Of a stretch of 64,000 nucleotides of DNA, positions 24,364 through 35,887 are shown piece by piece. Source of the DNA: Blastomyces gilchristii SLH14081 (lineage: Eukaryota > Ascomycota > Eurotiomycetes > Onygenales > Ajellomycetaceae); contig NW_003101656.1 in the NCBI RefSeq assembly GCF_000003855.2, positions 368,925 through 432,924 on the forward strand, in the 5' to 3' direction. The notes beneath the pieces are model-generated. The model saw only the letters and a program-made list of their open reading frames with translations. It searched no databases and was not told where the DNA came from. Made by a program: the position numbers and the translations under genes. Every line of letters starts with the position of its first letter. Position 1 is the stretch's first letter.

Positions 24364-24562
24364 TATACATGAATTAGATCACAGAAGAAAAAGAAATTCA
24401 GAGTTAAATTTAACTGTTTACATCAGTTTAATTGTAGAGATAATAGAGGACAAAACATCTGAAACATTTGTAGATATATAAGACTAAGTCATCTCAATTT
24501 CTGAGAATGCTCAAAGATCAGATGAGATTAGTTTCAATGAGCTGTTTACTGTAGTAGTCTAA
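24364..24562 (+). pseudogene. pol: Pol C-terminal tail, element I
   Basis: It resumes the element I pol after element III (ITEDKTSETFVD, DEISFNELFTVVV) and ends with TAA at 24560-24562, matching the stops at 13366 and 21880. Confidence 0.7.
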
Positions 24563-24764
24563 GTAGGTGAAAAGAGACAGTATAATATATAAGACAGAAT
24601 TATAAAAAGATGAAAGCTGCTGAATCTAGTCACTGAATACTGTATTATATAGAGATTGTGTAAGAGTGGTAACTAGCAGAAAAGAAAAGAGTGTAAGAAA
24701 AGAGAAGAGATAATAAATTAATCATCAACTGTAAGAGTCAGCTGTAAAAGACATAATATTATTA

Positions 24765-26305
24765 TACACAGTTTATTCATTTTCATATATCACATATTTA
24801 ATCTATTTTCAACATCATATCACCTGAAAACAAAAATGTCAAAAACAAAGAAAATGTCAAAACTTGACATCTGTAAGAGAATTTAAGAGCTGTAAGCTGC
24901 TCTTGCAACAACACTGTATATGTCTTCAATTTCTCTACTGCTCTATATATGACATTAATATCAGTTATCACAAGATTGACTGAAATGCTAATATAGAAAT
25001 GTGTACACATGCATGTAGAAAAATTGAAGAAGAGCACAGAACCTGCAGAATCAGAAGTCAGAACAGAGAGAACAGAGATAAAAGAAATGGAAGAAGAAGA
25101 TGCAGAATCAGATGAATAACAGCAGAAGTTACTCAGAGCTGAACACTTATAATCTGAAGTGCGTACAACCTTACCTGCAGAAGAGGAAATGATAAGAGAA
25201 GCTTGAAAAAGAGTAGTCTCAGTGATGTTATCATCTTCAATTATATTAACCTCTGATGCTGAAGCAACTAAGAACTATTATTAACATATGAAACTGTAAA
25301 AACAGAGATAATAATTACTGAATGAACACCTGCTGATCTTAGAATTGTACATATAATTACAACATGCATGAGGCTTCTCAGAAAGAGAGTGAGAGACATA
25401 AGGAAATGCAGAGAGAAGAATACAATACATGAACAGCTCATTCTCACAATAACATCTCAGATAAGATATATAAGCCTCACACTTATGAGTGTAAAAGAGT
25501 ATAACATCTGTATTCTCATTTCTGAAAATATAAATATCTTTTATCTGTATCATAAAGTTGAATAACTGACATTAGAGAATAGACTGATACAGATCTATTA
25601 TTCTGAAGAAATTCACTAGAGCAGATATTTCTACAATGTTAAACTTTACAGTTGTAAAAAGTTTCTTGATATTCATGAACACTACAACTTCATGTATAAC
25701 AAAACTCATAATAATTTCCTGTAAGAACAGAAAAATCAGCATTAGAAAGAGAAGATGAAAAAGAAACACTTATAATCTTAATACTGTTGAGAAGAAAGAT
25801 GATTCTCTGATATGAGTGAATAATTGTCTCATTATAAATACTTAAAATGAACATAATAATCAGCATTTATAACTGAGCTTCAAATGATTGTGTTATACAC
25901 AGTCTTTGTGTAATAAATCATTCTAGAGGTTAGTAAGAAGAGTGGGAGTGTACATGCTGAGAAATGTAGTTCATCAAGCCTATGCAACATCTTCTTCAAA
26001 TGAGAGAAGCTGATAATGAAAGTGAAAGTGATGGCAGAGGTAGTAGGGACAGAAGTAGCAGAAGTGAGAGTAGCAGAAGCCGGGGTAGCAGGAGCGGCAG
26101 AGAAAGAAACAGAGAGAGAAGAAGAGAACGCGGGAGACCTGACCATACATGATATGAGTAATTTCTTCATTATCATGTTCTTCAAGTTCTCAACTGATGA
26201 TTTAATATAAGGGATATAATCATCAATGAATACAGAACTGTTAACACATGAAGAGTCTATATAAATTAAAACAAACATATCAGTATCTGCATTCATGTAA
26301 AACAT
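24765..26305 (-). pseudogene. Antisense Cys-rich frame, element I
   Basis: From the Met at 26305: MNADTDMFVLIYIDSS, ENLKNMIMKKLL, a Ser/Ala/Thr-rich linker, and RMIYYTKTVYN to 25880. Three further open segments (25769-25572, 25553-25281, 25037-24798) share one frame over ~970 bases. They carry DIKKLFTTVKFNI, a Cys-containing block ending SKISRCSFSN, and a coiled-coil end LLQEQLTALKF. Only one frame change separates them from the N-terminal segment. The function is unknown; a zinc-binding, possibly nucleic-acid-binding role is inference from the Cys pattern. Confidence 0.55.
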
Positions 26306-26385
26306 GATCAGAAATCATGATCAAGAAACATGATCAGATACCTGCTGAGAAAAGAAGATCAAGAGTATATAAGAAGAAGAGGAGC

Positions 26386-26470
26386 TGCAGACTGCTTTTA
26401 CTACTGACACTTCACAGTCTGCTGTGATTTTGAATTCACTTACACAGTTTGCAGAGAGTCTTTGTGAAAC
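26386..26470 (+). pseudogene. Helitron Rep N-terminal fragment
   Basis: 85 bases between the end of element I and element V, reading LQTAFTTDTSQSAVILNS then LTQFAESLCET in one open frame. That frame continues into 34784 after the second GAAAC copy. Assignment to the Helitron rests on this continuity; the segment has no motif of its own. Confidence 0.5.
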
Positions 26471-27003
26471 TGTCACGCTCCCGGCCGTGTCAAGGCCCTG
26501 TTGCAGTTCCACACAGCCCATCACTTCCATGCGGATGATTTCATCCTGTCTGAACCGGTTTTCAACCACTCTATAACATCATTCAGATATACTATAGAAA
26601 GATCTGATTGATGAATATAAGAACCCTGCTTCTATACAAGGTCAGCAGATTACTCTTTCTTAATAGTAAGGTGTCACTGAGATATCACTCTGACTATTCT
26701 CACTTGTGAAATGAGAGAAGGATATTTACTCATTGTCTATATAGAATAACTAGATACTGACTCTTTATTAAAGAAGTCAGTAATTCATTTTTCTTCTACT
26801 GAAATATATACAAGAGTTACTGTGTTTCTTATATAATCTTCTTAGTATACTAAGCACTATATCTGTGATATTCTTGCAATAACTCTGTAGTCTATAAGCT
26901 TACTATTTAAGTAAGATAGATAAGCTCATTTATACAGCTTCTTAAATAACTATCTCTATATAATATCACTGACTAGTTATCACTTCAGTTCTATTATATT
27001 ACA
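26471..27003 (+). repeat. 5' LTR of element V
   Basis: The first 100 bases hold five CG sites (CACGCTCCCGGCCGTG, ATGCGGATG, AACCGG). The last ~55 bases (ATATCACTGACTAGTTATC...) hold none. The 3' LTR shows the reverse. Confidence 0.95.
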
Positions 27004-28100
27004 ATTTAAATCACTTTATCTGATTATAAGTTTGAATCAGTTAAGCTCTATTAATAGATTAATATAATCTCATACATCTGCACTGAGACTGATCTGATCT
27101 TACTCTCTGAGAGAAACTCTATATTATTCTCTAAAGTATGTACATCTCTATCTCAGCAGAAATCTGAGATTTCTGAACTCACTGTATACTTTAATATAAG
27201 TTCTTCAACTGCTCTATTATCACTGCAGTCTCTACACATCTACATCTATTATAAAGATAGAGAGATTAAGATCAGAGATTCTCTGAGATATAAGAGAAAT
27301 ATATTATCTGAATTTCACAGCTTTATCTATATTCTTGAATAAAAATTTCATCTTAATCTGAGTCAGTATAATACTTATAAGATATAAGTAATATACACTG
27401 TCAATCTTCTTGAAGACATCTCTGCAACTACTTAAGCTATTAAGAAGAGAGAGCTTGAGTATATCAATACTATTATAACTTAAGAAGAATTCAAAGACTT
27501 TCTACTGAATTAAATTGAAGATCACTGTAATTATAGCTTTATAACAGTCTAGCAGTTCAACTTATTATATTAATAGAATGATGAGAATTCTTCTGATTTC
27601 AATATAAGATTTGAAGAATATTGAGAGAAATTAACTGATGATTTAAATCAATCAAAGATATAGCTTTATCTCACAAAGCTGACTCATAAGATACAGATAA
27701 TAATATCATAGTATCAGAGTTTATTAATTAATTATACTGAGCTTATTAATCTGACTTCTCAGATCTATTTAAATAATCAATTCTCTGAGAAAAAGATTAA
27801 TAAGATCTCTTCTAAGTAATTAATAATAAGATCTAAACAGTGCTGTGATGACTTCAGTGTAGAGAAAGTAAAGAAGAATTTTAAGTATTCTGATTCTTCA
27901 CTCACTGTAAAGAAATATTAAAAAAGATTTAACAAAGATCTCTATTTTAACTGTGAAGCTGATAATCACTATATCAGTGATTATAAGAAGTTAAAGAAGA
28001 AAAGAAACTGAGAAGATATCTTCTTAAAGTTAACTTCTCTTCTGACAAATGTATCTATAGAAGATAAAGAAGAGAAAGAAATAAAGAATTGATAATTCTT
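27004..28100 (+). pseudogene. gag: Gag relic, element V
   Basis: A degenerate Gag. Helical segments are readable around 27340-27700 (FEEYWEKLTDDLNQSK-like). The zinc knuckle lies at 27943-27984: YFNCEADNHYISDY, where the first and fourth Cys are Tyr and a Gly is Glu. Only the second Cys and the His remain. The start is not determined; the 5' ~300 bases are leader-like. Confidence 0.6.
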
Positions 28101-31100
28101 ATATCTTTAAGTTCATATTACAATTACAATATATATTCTGAATAAAGAGATACTAGTGAGATGTTTACTTAACTCTGAGATAGATACTAACTTCATATTC
28201 TATTTCTTTTCTTTGACAAAGAGTTGAAAGAAGATAGACTTATCAGATTATATAAAATTTACTGATGAAATAAAGTGTCACTATTTTAATATAATTTAAG
28301 TGAAGTATATAATCACAGTCTTAGAAGAAATCTTTAAGAAGAGCAGTCTGCTTCTTCATACAGTTAATATCATAGATGAGAATATTATTCTAAGTCTTCT
28401 ATGATTGAGAGAAAACAATTCTCTCATTGACTGAGTTACTCAGATATAACAGTATTATCTCACTAATAAAGAGACAGTGATAGAGAAATCTGAAGAGTTT
28501 CATTAAAAGAATCTTGAGAAAAAGATAAAGTTAATATACTATATAGCAGATGACTGAGACTTGAAATCAGATGAAGAAGTCATTATTCTCACTGTAAGAT
28601 TAGCAGCAGTATCTGTTATTAAAGATGAATAAATATGATATCTCTTTATAGATTATAAGAATGTCTTTTCAGAAAGAGAAGCAGTAAAGTTTTCTGATAT
28701 TAAGATATAATATAAGATTCATCTTGAAGACAGTGTAACAGTGCTGTATAGATCTCTTTATAACTTATCTATAAAGAAATTGAATATTCTGCACAAATAT
28801 CTTGAGAAAGCACAATCAAAGAACTGAATACACTTATCAAAGAGTTCAGCAGAGATGTCTATACTCTTTGTACTTAAGAAGAACAGTAGACTATATCTAT
28901 ACATAGACTACAGAGATCTCAATAAGATAATAGTTAAGAATTACTATTCATTACTATTAATTAATAAGATAATCAATCAATTATCTGAAGCAAGAATGTT
29001 CTCAAAGATTAATATACAGAATATCTATCATAGAATCAGAGTTAATGAAGATGATGTTTAAAAAACAGCTTTTTATATCAAGTACAGTAATTTTGAATAT
29101 CTTGTTTTATCTTTTAATCTTTATAATACTCCAGTCATCTTTCAGATCTATATAAATGAGATGCTGTGAGGCCTTGTCAATATCTTCTGCATAGTATATC
29201 TGAATAACATTCTAATCTTCTTGAAAACAGAGAAAGAACATGATACTCATATTCAAGAAGTGTTAAGTCACTTGAGACAGTATCAACTCTATACAAACAC
29301 TGAAAAATGCTTATTCTACAGGCAGGAGATTGATTCCTTAGATTATATTGTTGAGATGAACAGCATTTCAATGAATAGAAGCTGAGTCTCTGTTATTAAG
29401 AACTGACTGATGCTGCAGATGTATCATAAGATGTAGATATTTCTAGAATTTACAAATTTCTATAGATGATTCATCTATACATATTCACAGATTACTGTTC
29501 TTCTTACAGATCTGCTAAAGAGAAGTGTGAAAGACAGAAAAATAAGACTATTTATTCTCACTCAAGATATCATGCAGATATTTGTAGAATTAAAACAAGC
29601 TTTTACAGATATTATAATACTGAATCACTTTAACTCAGACTTACTCAGTCAGTGTGAGACTGATGCATCTGAGAATGAGATCTGTGAAATCTTTTTACAG
29701 TTAACACTGAAGATCTTTCAATGTTGAAAGAATTAGAGAATAATAAATTCTGAGAATACAGACAATGAAATATCTGTAAAAGAAGGCTTTTTTACAGAGT
29801 TTATAAGATACTATGAATAAAGATCAGTGATCTTCTTCTTCAAGAAGTTATCACTCACACAGAGAAGATATAATACTCATGATTAAGAGATGTTAGCAAT
29901 TGTTAAATTCTTTAAGATCTGATAACATTATTTTCAGAGTAGTAAGTATTCAGTGCAAGTTCTCACTGATTATATAAATCTATGTTACTTCTTGATAATA
30001 AAGAGCTTGACAGAATGTCAAGTCAGATGAATGAAGCTGCTTTCAGAGTATGATTTCTATATCTGATATTATTCAGATCAGCTTAATTCAGCTGATATAC
30101 TATCTAAATAATCTGATTATAATATTATTAATGTGAAGAAGAATTCTATAAAAGAATCTCTGTTATCACTGCAGAAGAAGCTGGCTGCAGAGAGTTAAGA
30201 TTCTTTGAACCTTGAGAACAGTGCTGATAAGACAGCTGCACAACTCAGTATAGAAGATGAAAGAAAACCTGAATCTCTGTAGATAACTAACACTGAAGAT
30301 TATAAGCTTCTTATATCATATCTTACTATCATTGAATTGATAAAGAATAAAACAGTCTACAATCTTTCAATCTGACTACTTTTAGAATTCATTGATAAGT
30401 TATAGAAGAGAGATGTCTCTACTACAGCTTGAATTCAGAAGTTAAAGAAGAAAGAATTCAGTTTAAACTTAAAAGAGATAGACTCTGAGTGAGACAGTGC
30501 TGCTAAGAAATCAAGTGACTGATAACTAGAAGAATGTGAACTTCTACTGTTAAATAATTCAGTCTTCATTTCTCATAGTAGAACAGTGCATCAGAAGTTA
30601 TTAAGAATTCATTATAATAATTCTCATACAGAGTACTTCAGATTAGACAAGACTGAGAAGCTTCTAAAATATAAATATATTTGAGACAAGCTTCAGATAG
30701 ATGTCAAAGAGTATGTTAAGACTTATAATATCTGTCAAAGAATAAAGATTCTGTAGTATAAGTAATACAGTGAGTTAATATCACTATCTGTTTCAAAGAG
30801 CTTATAATAGAATCTATCAATGAATTTCATAGTTGATCTGCTGAAGTTGATAAGAGTCAAAGAATATGACTCAATTTTGATCATTATTGACTGCTTCATG
30901 AAGATGATTAAATATATCTCTACTTATAAAAAGATTAAAGCCTCTGAATTAACTGACCTGTTTTTAGATATCATCATTTATAATCACAGGGCTCTGAAAT
31001 CATTGATAATAGATTGAGAATTCCTCTTTATCAGCAAGTACTGATCAGTCTTTTACTATTATCTTATAATAAGATGTCTTCTCAGTAGACTGACCGTGTG

Positions 31101-32412
31101 ACCGTGTCTGGAACCAGGACCAGATTTTTTGATAGTCTCATTATCAATTCGACTGATCCCATTACACGGTTTTAACATTAGATAGTAGTCCCATACTGTC
31201 CCAGTGAGACTTACTGTCTACTCTTGTCACATTTTCCAAATGAGATCATGATTTCCACTTCTCAATTTAAATTATTTTTATTGCTTTAAATGACTTTAAA
31301 TCTTATTTGAGTGTTACCAAAAAGCATTACTTTTTAAAAAATTAAAAATATTCTAAAAAAAACCTTAAAATGTCTAAAAATAGTAACTTTATGCCAAGAA
31401 TGGGACTAAATGGGACCAAATGGAACCACTTTCTCATTTTTTTCAAGTCATGGTTCCATTTTAAAATCTGATATATAGTCACTTTACATGTTTTTTTCAT
31501 AGCCAGTCCCAGCGGGATTCACGCCAAGAAATGTATGGGACCAGACCAAATGGGACCAAATGTGAAATTCATAGTCCCGGCGGCCAGTCTACTTCTCAGT
31601 ACTGCATTTCATCTGTAGACAGATGGCCAGACTGAATATCAGAATCAGACATTAGAACAGCATCTCTGAGTGTTCTATTTATATTATCAGAATAATTAAC
31701 TCAAACATCTTCTGATCACTGAATTTGTATATAACAATGTAAAGAATACAATCTTAAAAGTATCTTCTTTCTATGCTTATTATGAATATAATTCTTCATT
31801 ATTCAGTGACATCACAGACCACATTTCAAAGAGAGAAATAGACAGTCAGAATGTTAAACAGATACAGAGAACAGAGTATCTCTCAGTGTTAGAAGTAAAA
31901 GTGAGATTGAAACTTTTGAATAAAATTCATAAGAAGACAGTGAAAAGCATTCATCACACTCAGAAATAGTAGATAGAATACTATAATTGAAAACATCTTT
32001 CAATAAAGTTCTTGATAGAGAATCAAGTACTACTTTCAGCAAAGAATATCAAGATAATGAGACTGTGTAAAAAGCTCAGTGAGTGATGACTAGAATCTTT
32101 CTCAGTAACAAGAGTGATGAGTAAGCAGATATATAAGTTGAAATTATTCTCAGAATTGAAATCAATGCATTCTATTTTTCATATGTTCTATTTAAAGTTC
32201 TATAAGCAATACTCTGAGACAGAGCTGTCTCAGCTGAATGATATTGAGATTGAGAGTGATACTGAATATATTATGAAGAAAATATTGAATAAGTGAATAT
32301 ATTACAGCAAGCTTCAATATCTTATTAAATAAGAAGATTCTACATTATCAGAGAATTTGTGAGAATCACTTGAGCATTTGAAAAATGCTGAGAAAAAAAT
32401 TACAAGCTATGA
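28101..32412 (+). pseudogene. pol: Pol relic with chromodomain, element V
   Basis: RT at ~28850-29260 includes ILFVLKKNSRLYLYIDYRDL and an active site VYLNN (29194-29208) in place of YLDD. RNase H lies at ~29560-30110. The integrase has an HHCC-like region (~30540-30760) and a core with YDSILIIIDCF near 30868, LIIDXEF near 31005, and TDGQTEYQNQTLEQ at ~31620. The MITE splits the core at 31085/31592 without loss of host bases other than the 8-bp duplication. A chromodomain follows at ~32257-32412 (TEYIMKKILN, LQYLIK, ESLEHLKNAEKKITSYE), which places it among chromoviruses. Confidence 0.8.
31086..31591. mobile_element. hAT-like MITE, 506 bp, 8-bp TSD
   Basis: Terminal inverted repeats TAGACTGACCG (31086) and CGGCCAGTCTA (ending 31591) match at 10 of 11 positions. 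Flanking duplications CTTCTCAG are exact at 31078-31085 and 31592-31599. An 8-bp duplication and TAG-type ends are typical of hAT elements. There is no transposase frame, so it is non-autonomous. It contains several copies of a GGGACCAAAT motif near both ends. Unlike its surroundings it keeps CG, CC and GG (AGCGGGATTCACGCC, CCCGGCGGCC), so it escaped the local mutation process. Confidence 0.92.
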
Positions 32413-34245
32413 GACAGCTAGTAGAGACTACTTCATTACATATCAGAGACATTGAGTAAGAAATACTGCTTGAGACTTCTTATTTTTTTCAAAGTGTTTT
32501 TTAGAGATGATCTCACAGTGATGAGCTGATATCTTGTGAACTCTGTAGCACTCTTCTTCTATTTTCTCTCAAAGGATTTTTAGAAGTTTAATGAGACTAT
32601 ACAAGTGTAAAATTCCTGAAGCAGTTAGAGAAAAGAGATATTTAAAATTAATAAAAAGATTAATATTATTGATCTGTGAGCTGCTGCTATTCTAATGAGA
32701 CTGCAGCTCACTGAAAAAGTAAAAAGAGAGATCAGATTCTACTCATTAACAATTACACTCTTATCAAACTCATTCTTCATCATTAAAGTCTTCAGCATTA
32801 GCATCTTTATCTGCTGAGAAGTTAGTACTGCAGCATCACAGAGAAGCATGCTGTAGAAGAGTATAAGAGATACTTAAAGTATTAACTTATCAATTTACAA
32901 AGTATCTTAGTTATCTGCTTCAATTGAAGTGAGATTCTCTTCAATCAGTGATTGATCTCTATGACACTTTCAACAGCAGCACTGACTGACTTCTTCTTGA
33001 GATCAGTCATTCTGAGATGTTTTTTCATCTCAGAGACTCATGCTTTTATCTTCTTTTACAGATGAGTAAGAGAGATCTTCTCAGTCTTAACAGAATCTAT
33101 CAATGCTTGAAGCTCTGAGACTCTCACTCTGTACTGCTTGAGCATCTGAGTATCTTGTCAGACCTGATATAACATCTTCTTATAGAGTAGATAATACTTA
33201 CAGAGAGACAGAAGTTATTGTTACAGATACAATTAAAATAACAGAAGTAAGAGAAGAAGTAAGTGTATAAAATCTCTTCTTTCTTCAGCTGCTTAGCACA
33301 GTGAAGATATATGATAATACTGATCAGAGATCACACTGAAGCCTTCTCACAGAAAGATGATAAAGAAATCATGAGACTCTGCAGACTCAACTCAGCAGCA
33401 TTCTAAGCAGGGCTCAGATGTGTCATAGAAGAGAAATAACAGATTAAGCTTCTCAGAGCTGCTATTTCTGAAAAAAAGCTCTCCCTGAAGTTCTCTCTGA
33501 ATAATCACATGAGATCATACATCACTGTGTTGATTGAGAGAGGGAGCGGTGTCACAAGAGTGATGAGAAGAGCAGAGAACAGATCAGATACAGATGAACT
33601 AATCAGCAGAAGAAACAACACCTCACTGCAAGATGTGACTACTATTATCACAGCTGCAAGAGATGCAGAAGGAGAAGATATGACAATGAGAGCAGTGCTT
33701 CTGCAGCTCATTGATACTGCTGTCTCCACCTTTAATCTGGCTTTCTTAACAGTCACAGAGATCACAGCCGCATCACAAAGACATTTACTTACTAGAAAAC
33801 ATCAGAATAAGTTCTTTATTATTTTCTAAGAACAATACTCTCATGCACTCACTGTTACAATTGAGAAGAGAGAAAGAAAAATATGTCACAGAGAAAGAGA
33901 ATCTTTTTAAGAAATTCTGTCACTACTGTTAACTTTGTCTCTAAAATACATCACTTTTACAGAGAATTTCATATATAGAACAGAATATAATGAAAGATCT
34001 GTAAGTCACTTATTAACTACATTTTTCACATCTCAAATCAATATATAAGAAACTCACTTATCACACATTTGATTTGAATGAAGATGAGAAAAGAAAGATC
34101 TATATAGTTAGCAGAAAACCTCATCTATTTCTTTATACAGTACACACACTGTCAATCAGTTGACAACTGTTACTATATAATAAAGATAACTTCTAATTCA
34201 GTAATCTTAAGAGTATCAGAACTATACTCTTAAAGAGAAGAACAT
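32413..34245. other. 3' internal region of element V
   Basis: 1.8 kb between the chromodomain and the 3' LTR, longer than usual for a chromovirus. It has no sense-strand pol similarity. Its best coding signal is on the minus strand (next entry). From ~33830 to 34245 I see only AT-rich untranslated sequence, with a purine-rich AAGAGAAGAA just before the LTR. Confidence 0.55.
32890..33829 (-). pseudogene. Antisense Cys-rich/coiled-coil frame, element V
   Basis: Minus-strand segments: 33765-33505 is open and Ser/Val/Leu-rich (SSPSASLAAVIIVV). A second frame then contains SEPCLECC (~33425-33400) and, in the same frame ~240 bases on, a strong coiled coil (MLYQVWQDTQMLKQYRV, SELQALIDSVKTEKISL, MKKHLRMTDLKKK) down to ~32890. 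The order Ser-rich segment, Cys cluster, coiled coil and the location after pol parallel the antisense frame of family 1. The sense strand at 33509-33829 is also open (106 codons), so the coding strand is not certain. Confidence 0.35.
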
Positions 34246-34778
34246 TGTCACACTCTCAGCTGTATCAAGACCTCATTGCAGTTTTACACAGCTTATTACT
34301 TTCATGTGAATAATTTCATTTCATCTGAATCAGTTTTCAACCACTCTATAATATCATTTGAATATATCATAGAAAGATTTAATTAATGAATATGAGAATC
34401 TCACTTCTATACAAGATTAGCAGATTACTCTTTCTTGATAGTGAGGCATCACTGAGGTATCACTTCAGCTACTCTCACTCATGAAATAGAAGAAGAGTAT
34501 TCACTCATTATCTATATAGAATAGCTAGATGCTGGCTTCTTATCAAAGAAGTCAGTGATTCATTTTTCTTCTACTGAAATATATACAAGAGTTACTGTGT
34601 TTCTCATACAATCTTCTTAGTATACTAAGTATCATATCTGTGATATCCTTGCAATAACTCTGTAGCCTATGAGCTCACTATTCAAGCAAGAAAGCCAAGC
34701 TCACTCATACACCTTCTCAAATAACTACCTCTATGTGACGCCGCTGACTAGCCACCGCTTCGGTTCCGCCATGTTACA
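34246..34778 (+). repeat. 3' LTR of element V
   Basis: Same length as the 5' LTR. The first 100 bases hold no CG, while the last ~55 bases keep five (GTGACGCCGC, CCACCGCTTCGGTTCCGCC). Confidence 0.95.
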
Positions 34779-34783
34779 GAAAC

Positions 34784-35629
34784 CTGTTCTTTTTAAGATG
34801 CAGAACATCATCAGTTACAAGTCTATGTTCAAAATATCAGATCTCTGCATCAATTTCTTACTCTCTCAGTCACAGATAATCATTGAGATAATCTGATATA
34901 TCACTTCTCTGACTATACTATTTAAAAGCGCGGCACCGATCTTGAGAGATTGAAGTTTATAAGAGATAGTAGTCATAACTATCTCACTATAGTCATACAT
35001 TACTGTCATCTATGACTTGCAATCTTCAAGAAAAAGATTCTAGGCATGAAATTCAAAATTCTAGATCACTGAAGTTGTTATAAGTGACAAGGCCGTATAT
35101 CAGTGCACTTACATGGTGTATTTGAGTGTAAGAATACACTGAATTCTGAACTTGATATGAATAAAGACTTCTGTCAAGTCTTTGCTGACTACTGAGATCT
35201 CATTATTACAGCTGAGAATTCTGAGCCTAATCACACTCAGTCTGAAGATGCATAGTCAGCTCTTTCTCTCAGTCATTCTGATCAGATAAATATTATTGAA
35301 CATTTATCTACAGTTCTTAACTGTATTCAATATCATCACTGTAGTCAAAAGTACTGTATTTATAAACATCAGATCACTGATAATCTATATTACTGACTTC
35401 ACTTTCTGTATAAATACTAGACTGACTGTGGTATTCTCAAATCTTTAAGTAGTAGATATTATCAGCTGCACCTTCATTGTAATGACTCAATTCTCAATAA
35501 CTAAAACAAATTGATTACAGTTAGCTGACTAGTAAATACTGACAATGCTTTCTACACTAACAGTTGTACTGTTCTTGATTATCTGTCTAAGTACATTGTC
35601 AAGGCTGAAACAGACACAGAATTCTATCA
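34784..35629 (+). pseudogene. Helitron Rep domain (HUH) relic
   Basis: The rolling-circle initiator part of a Helitron protein. The HUH motif survives as VHLHG at 35103-35117 (His codons 35106-35108 and 35112-35114), preceded by a Trp/stop-Gln-Gly-Arg, as in the usual RGS-H-x-H-G context. Downstream are a Cys cluster (HHCSQKYC, 35334-35357) and the conserved Helitron block LHLHCNDSILNN...LVNTDN...LDYLSKYIVKAET (~35470-35612). The two catalytic Tyr expected later were not identified with confidence. The frame is cut at 35629 by element VI and continues at 61571. Confidence 0.8.
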
Positions 35630-35887
35630 TGTAAGAATAAGTACTCGCAGACAATTATTCAGGTGTTTGCAGCTTGATGTGATATGTACTGTTAACTACT
35701 AGAAGTATTTATAGTAGAAAGATAAAATGTAGAGAGTAAATATGTAATAGTATTCAAGTGAAGTTATGAATAGTATTTATGAACTTCAGTCTATATAGTT
35801 GTGTGTAGTCAAGGGCCGCTAACTCTATTAATTACATGAGATATAGAAATAGAGGTAAAGAATTCACAAGAAGTAAGATTTCTTACA
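35630..35887 (-). repeat. 3' LTR of element VI (left)
   Basis: It starts TGTAAGAATAAG and ends TTTCTTACA; TGTAAGAA and TTCTTACA form an 8-bp perfect inverted repeat at the LTR ends. It matches 61308-61565 over its whole length. Confidence 0.9.

Larger units (their letters stand above)
2305..26385 (+). mobile_element. Ty3 element I (family 1), host of II and III
   Basis: A plus-strand LTR retrotransposon in three pieces: 2305-7618 (5' LTR, gag, most of pol), 15875-16090 (end of pol) and 24364-26385 (pol tail and antisense frame). Elements II and III interrupt it. Removing them leaves ~7.55 kb, against ~8.26 kb for the complete copies, so ~0.6-0.7 kb including the 3' LTR is missing. Homology with element II ends near 26385, where Helitron sequence begins. 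It is the oldest of the three copies by nesting order. Confidence 0.85.
26471..34778 (+). mobile_element. Chromovirus element V, complete, TSD GAAAC
   Basis: An 8.3-kb LTR retrotransposon with two 533-bp LTRs (26471-27003 and 34246-34778), each starting TGTCAC and ending GTTACA. It is flanked by the exact 5-bp duplication GAAAC at 26466-26470 and 34779-34783. Internal order: gag, PR-RT-RNase H-integrase, chromodomain, then an antisense-coding region. A 506-bp MITE sits in the integrase. It is inserted in Helitron coding sequence. Confidence 0.93.

Noticed and set aside
33509..33829. 106-codon plus-strand open frame in element V as an independent gene
   Set aside because: No recognisable motif, overlapped by an open minus-strand frame, and located inside a retrotransposon. 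It is kept only as an uncertainty about strand.
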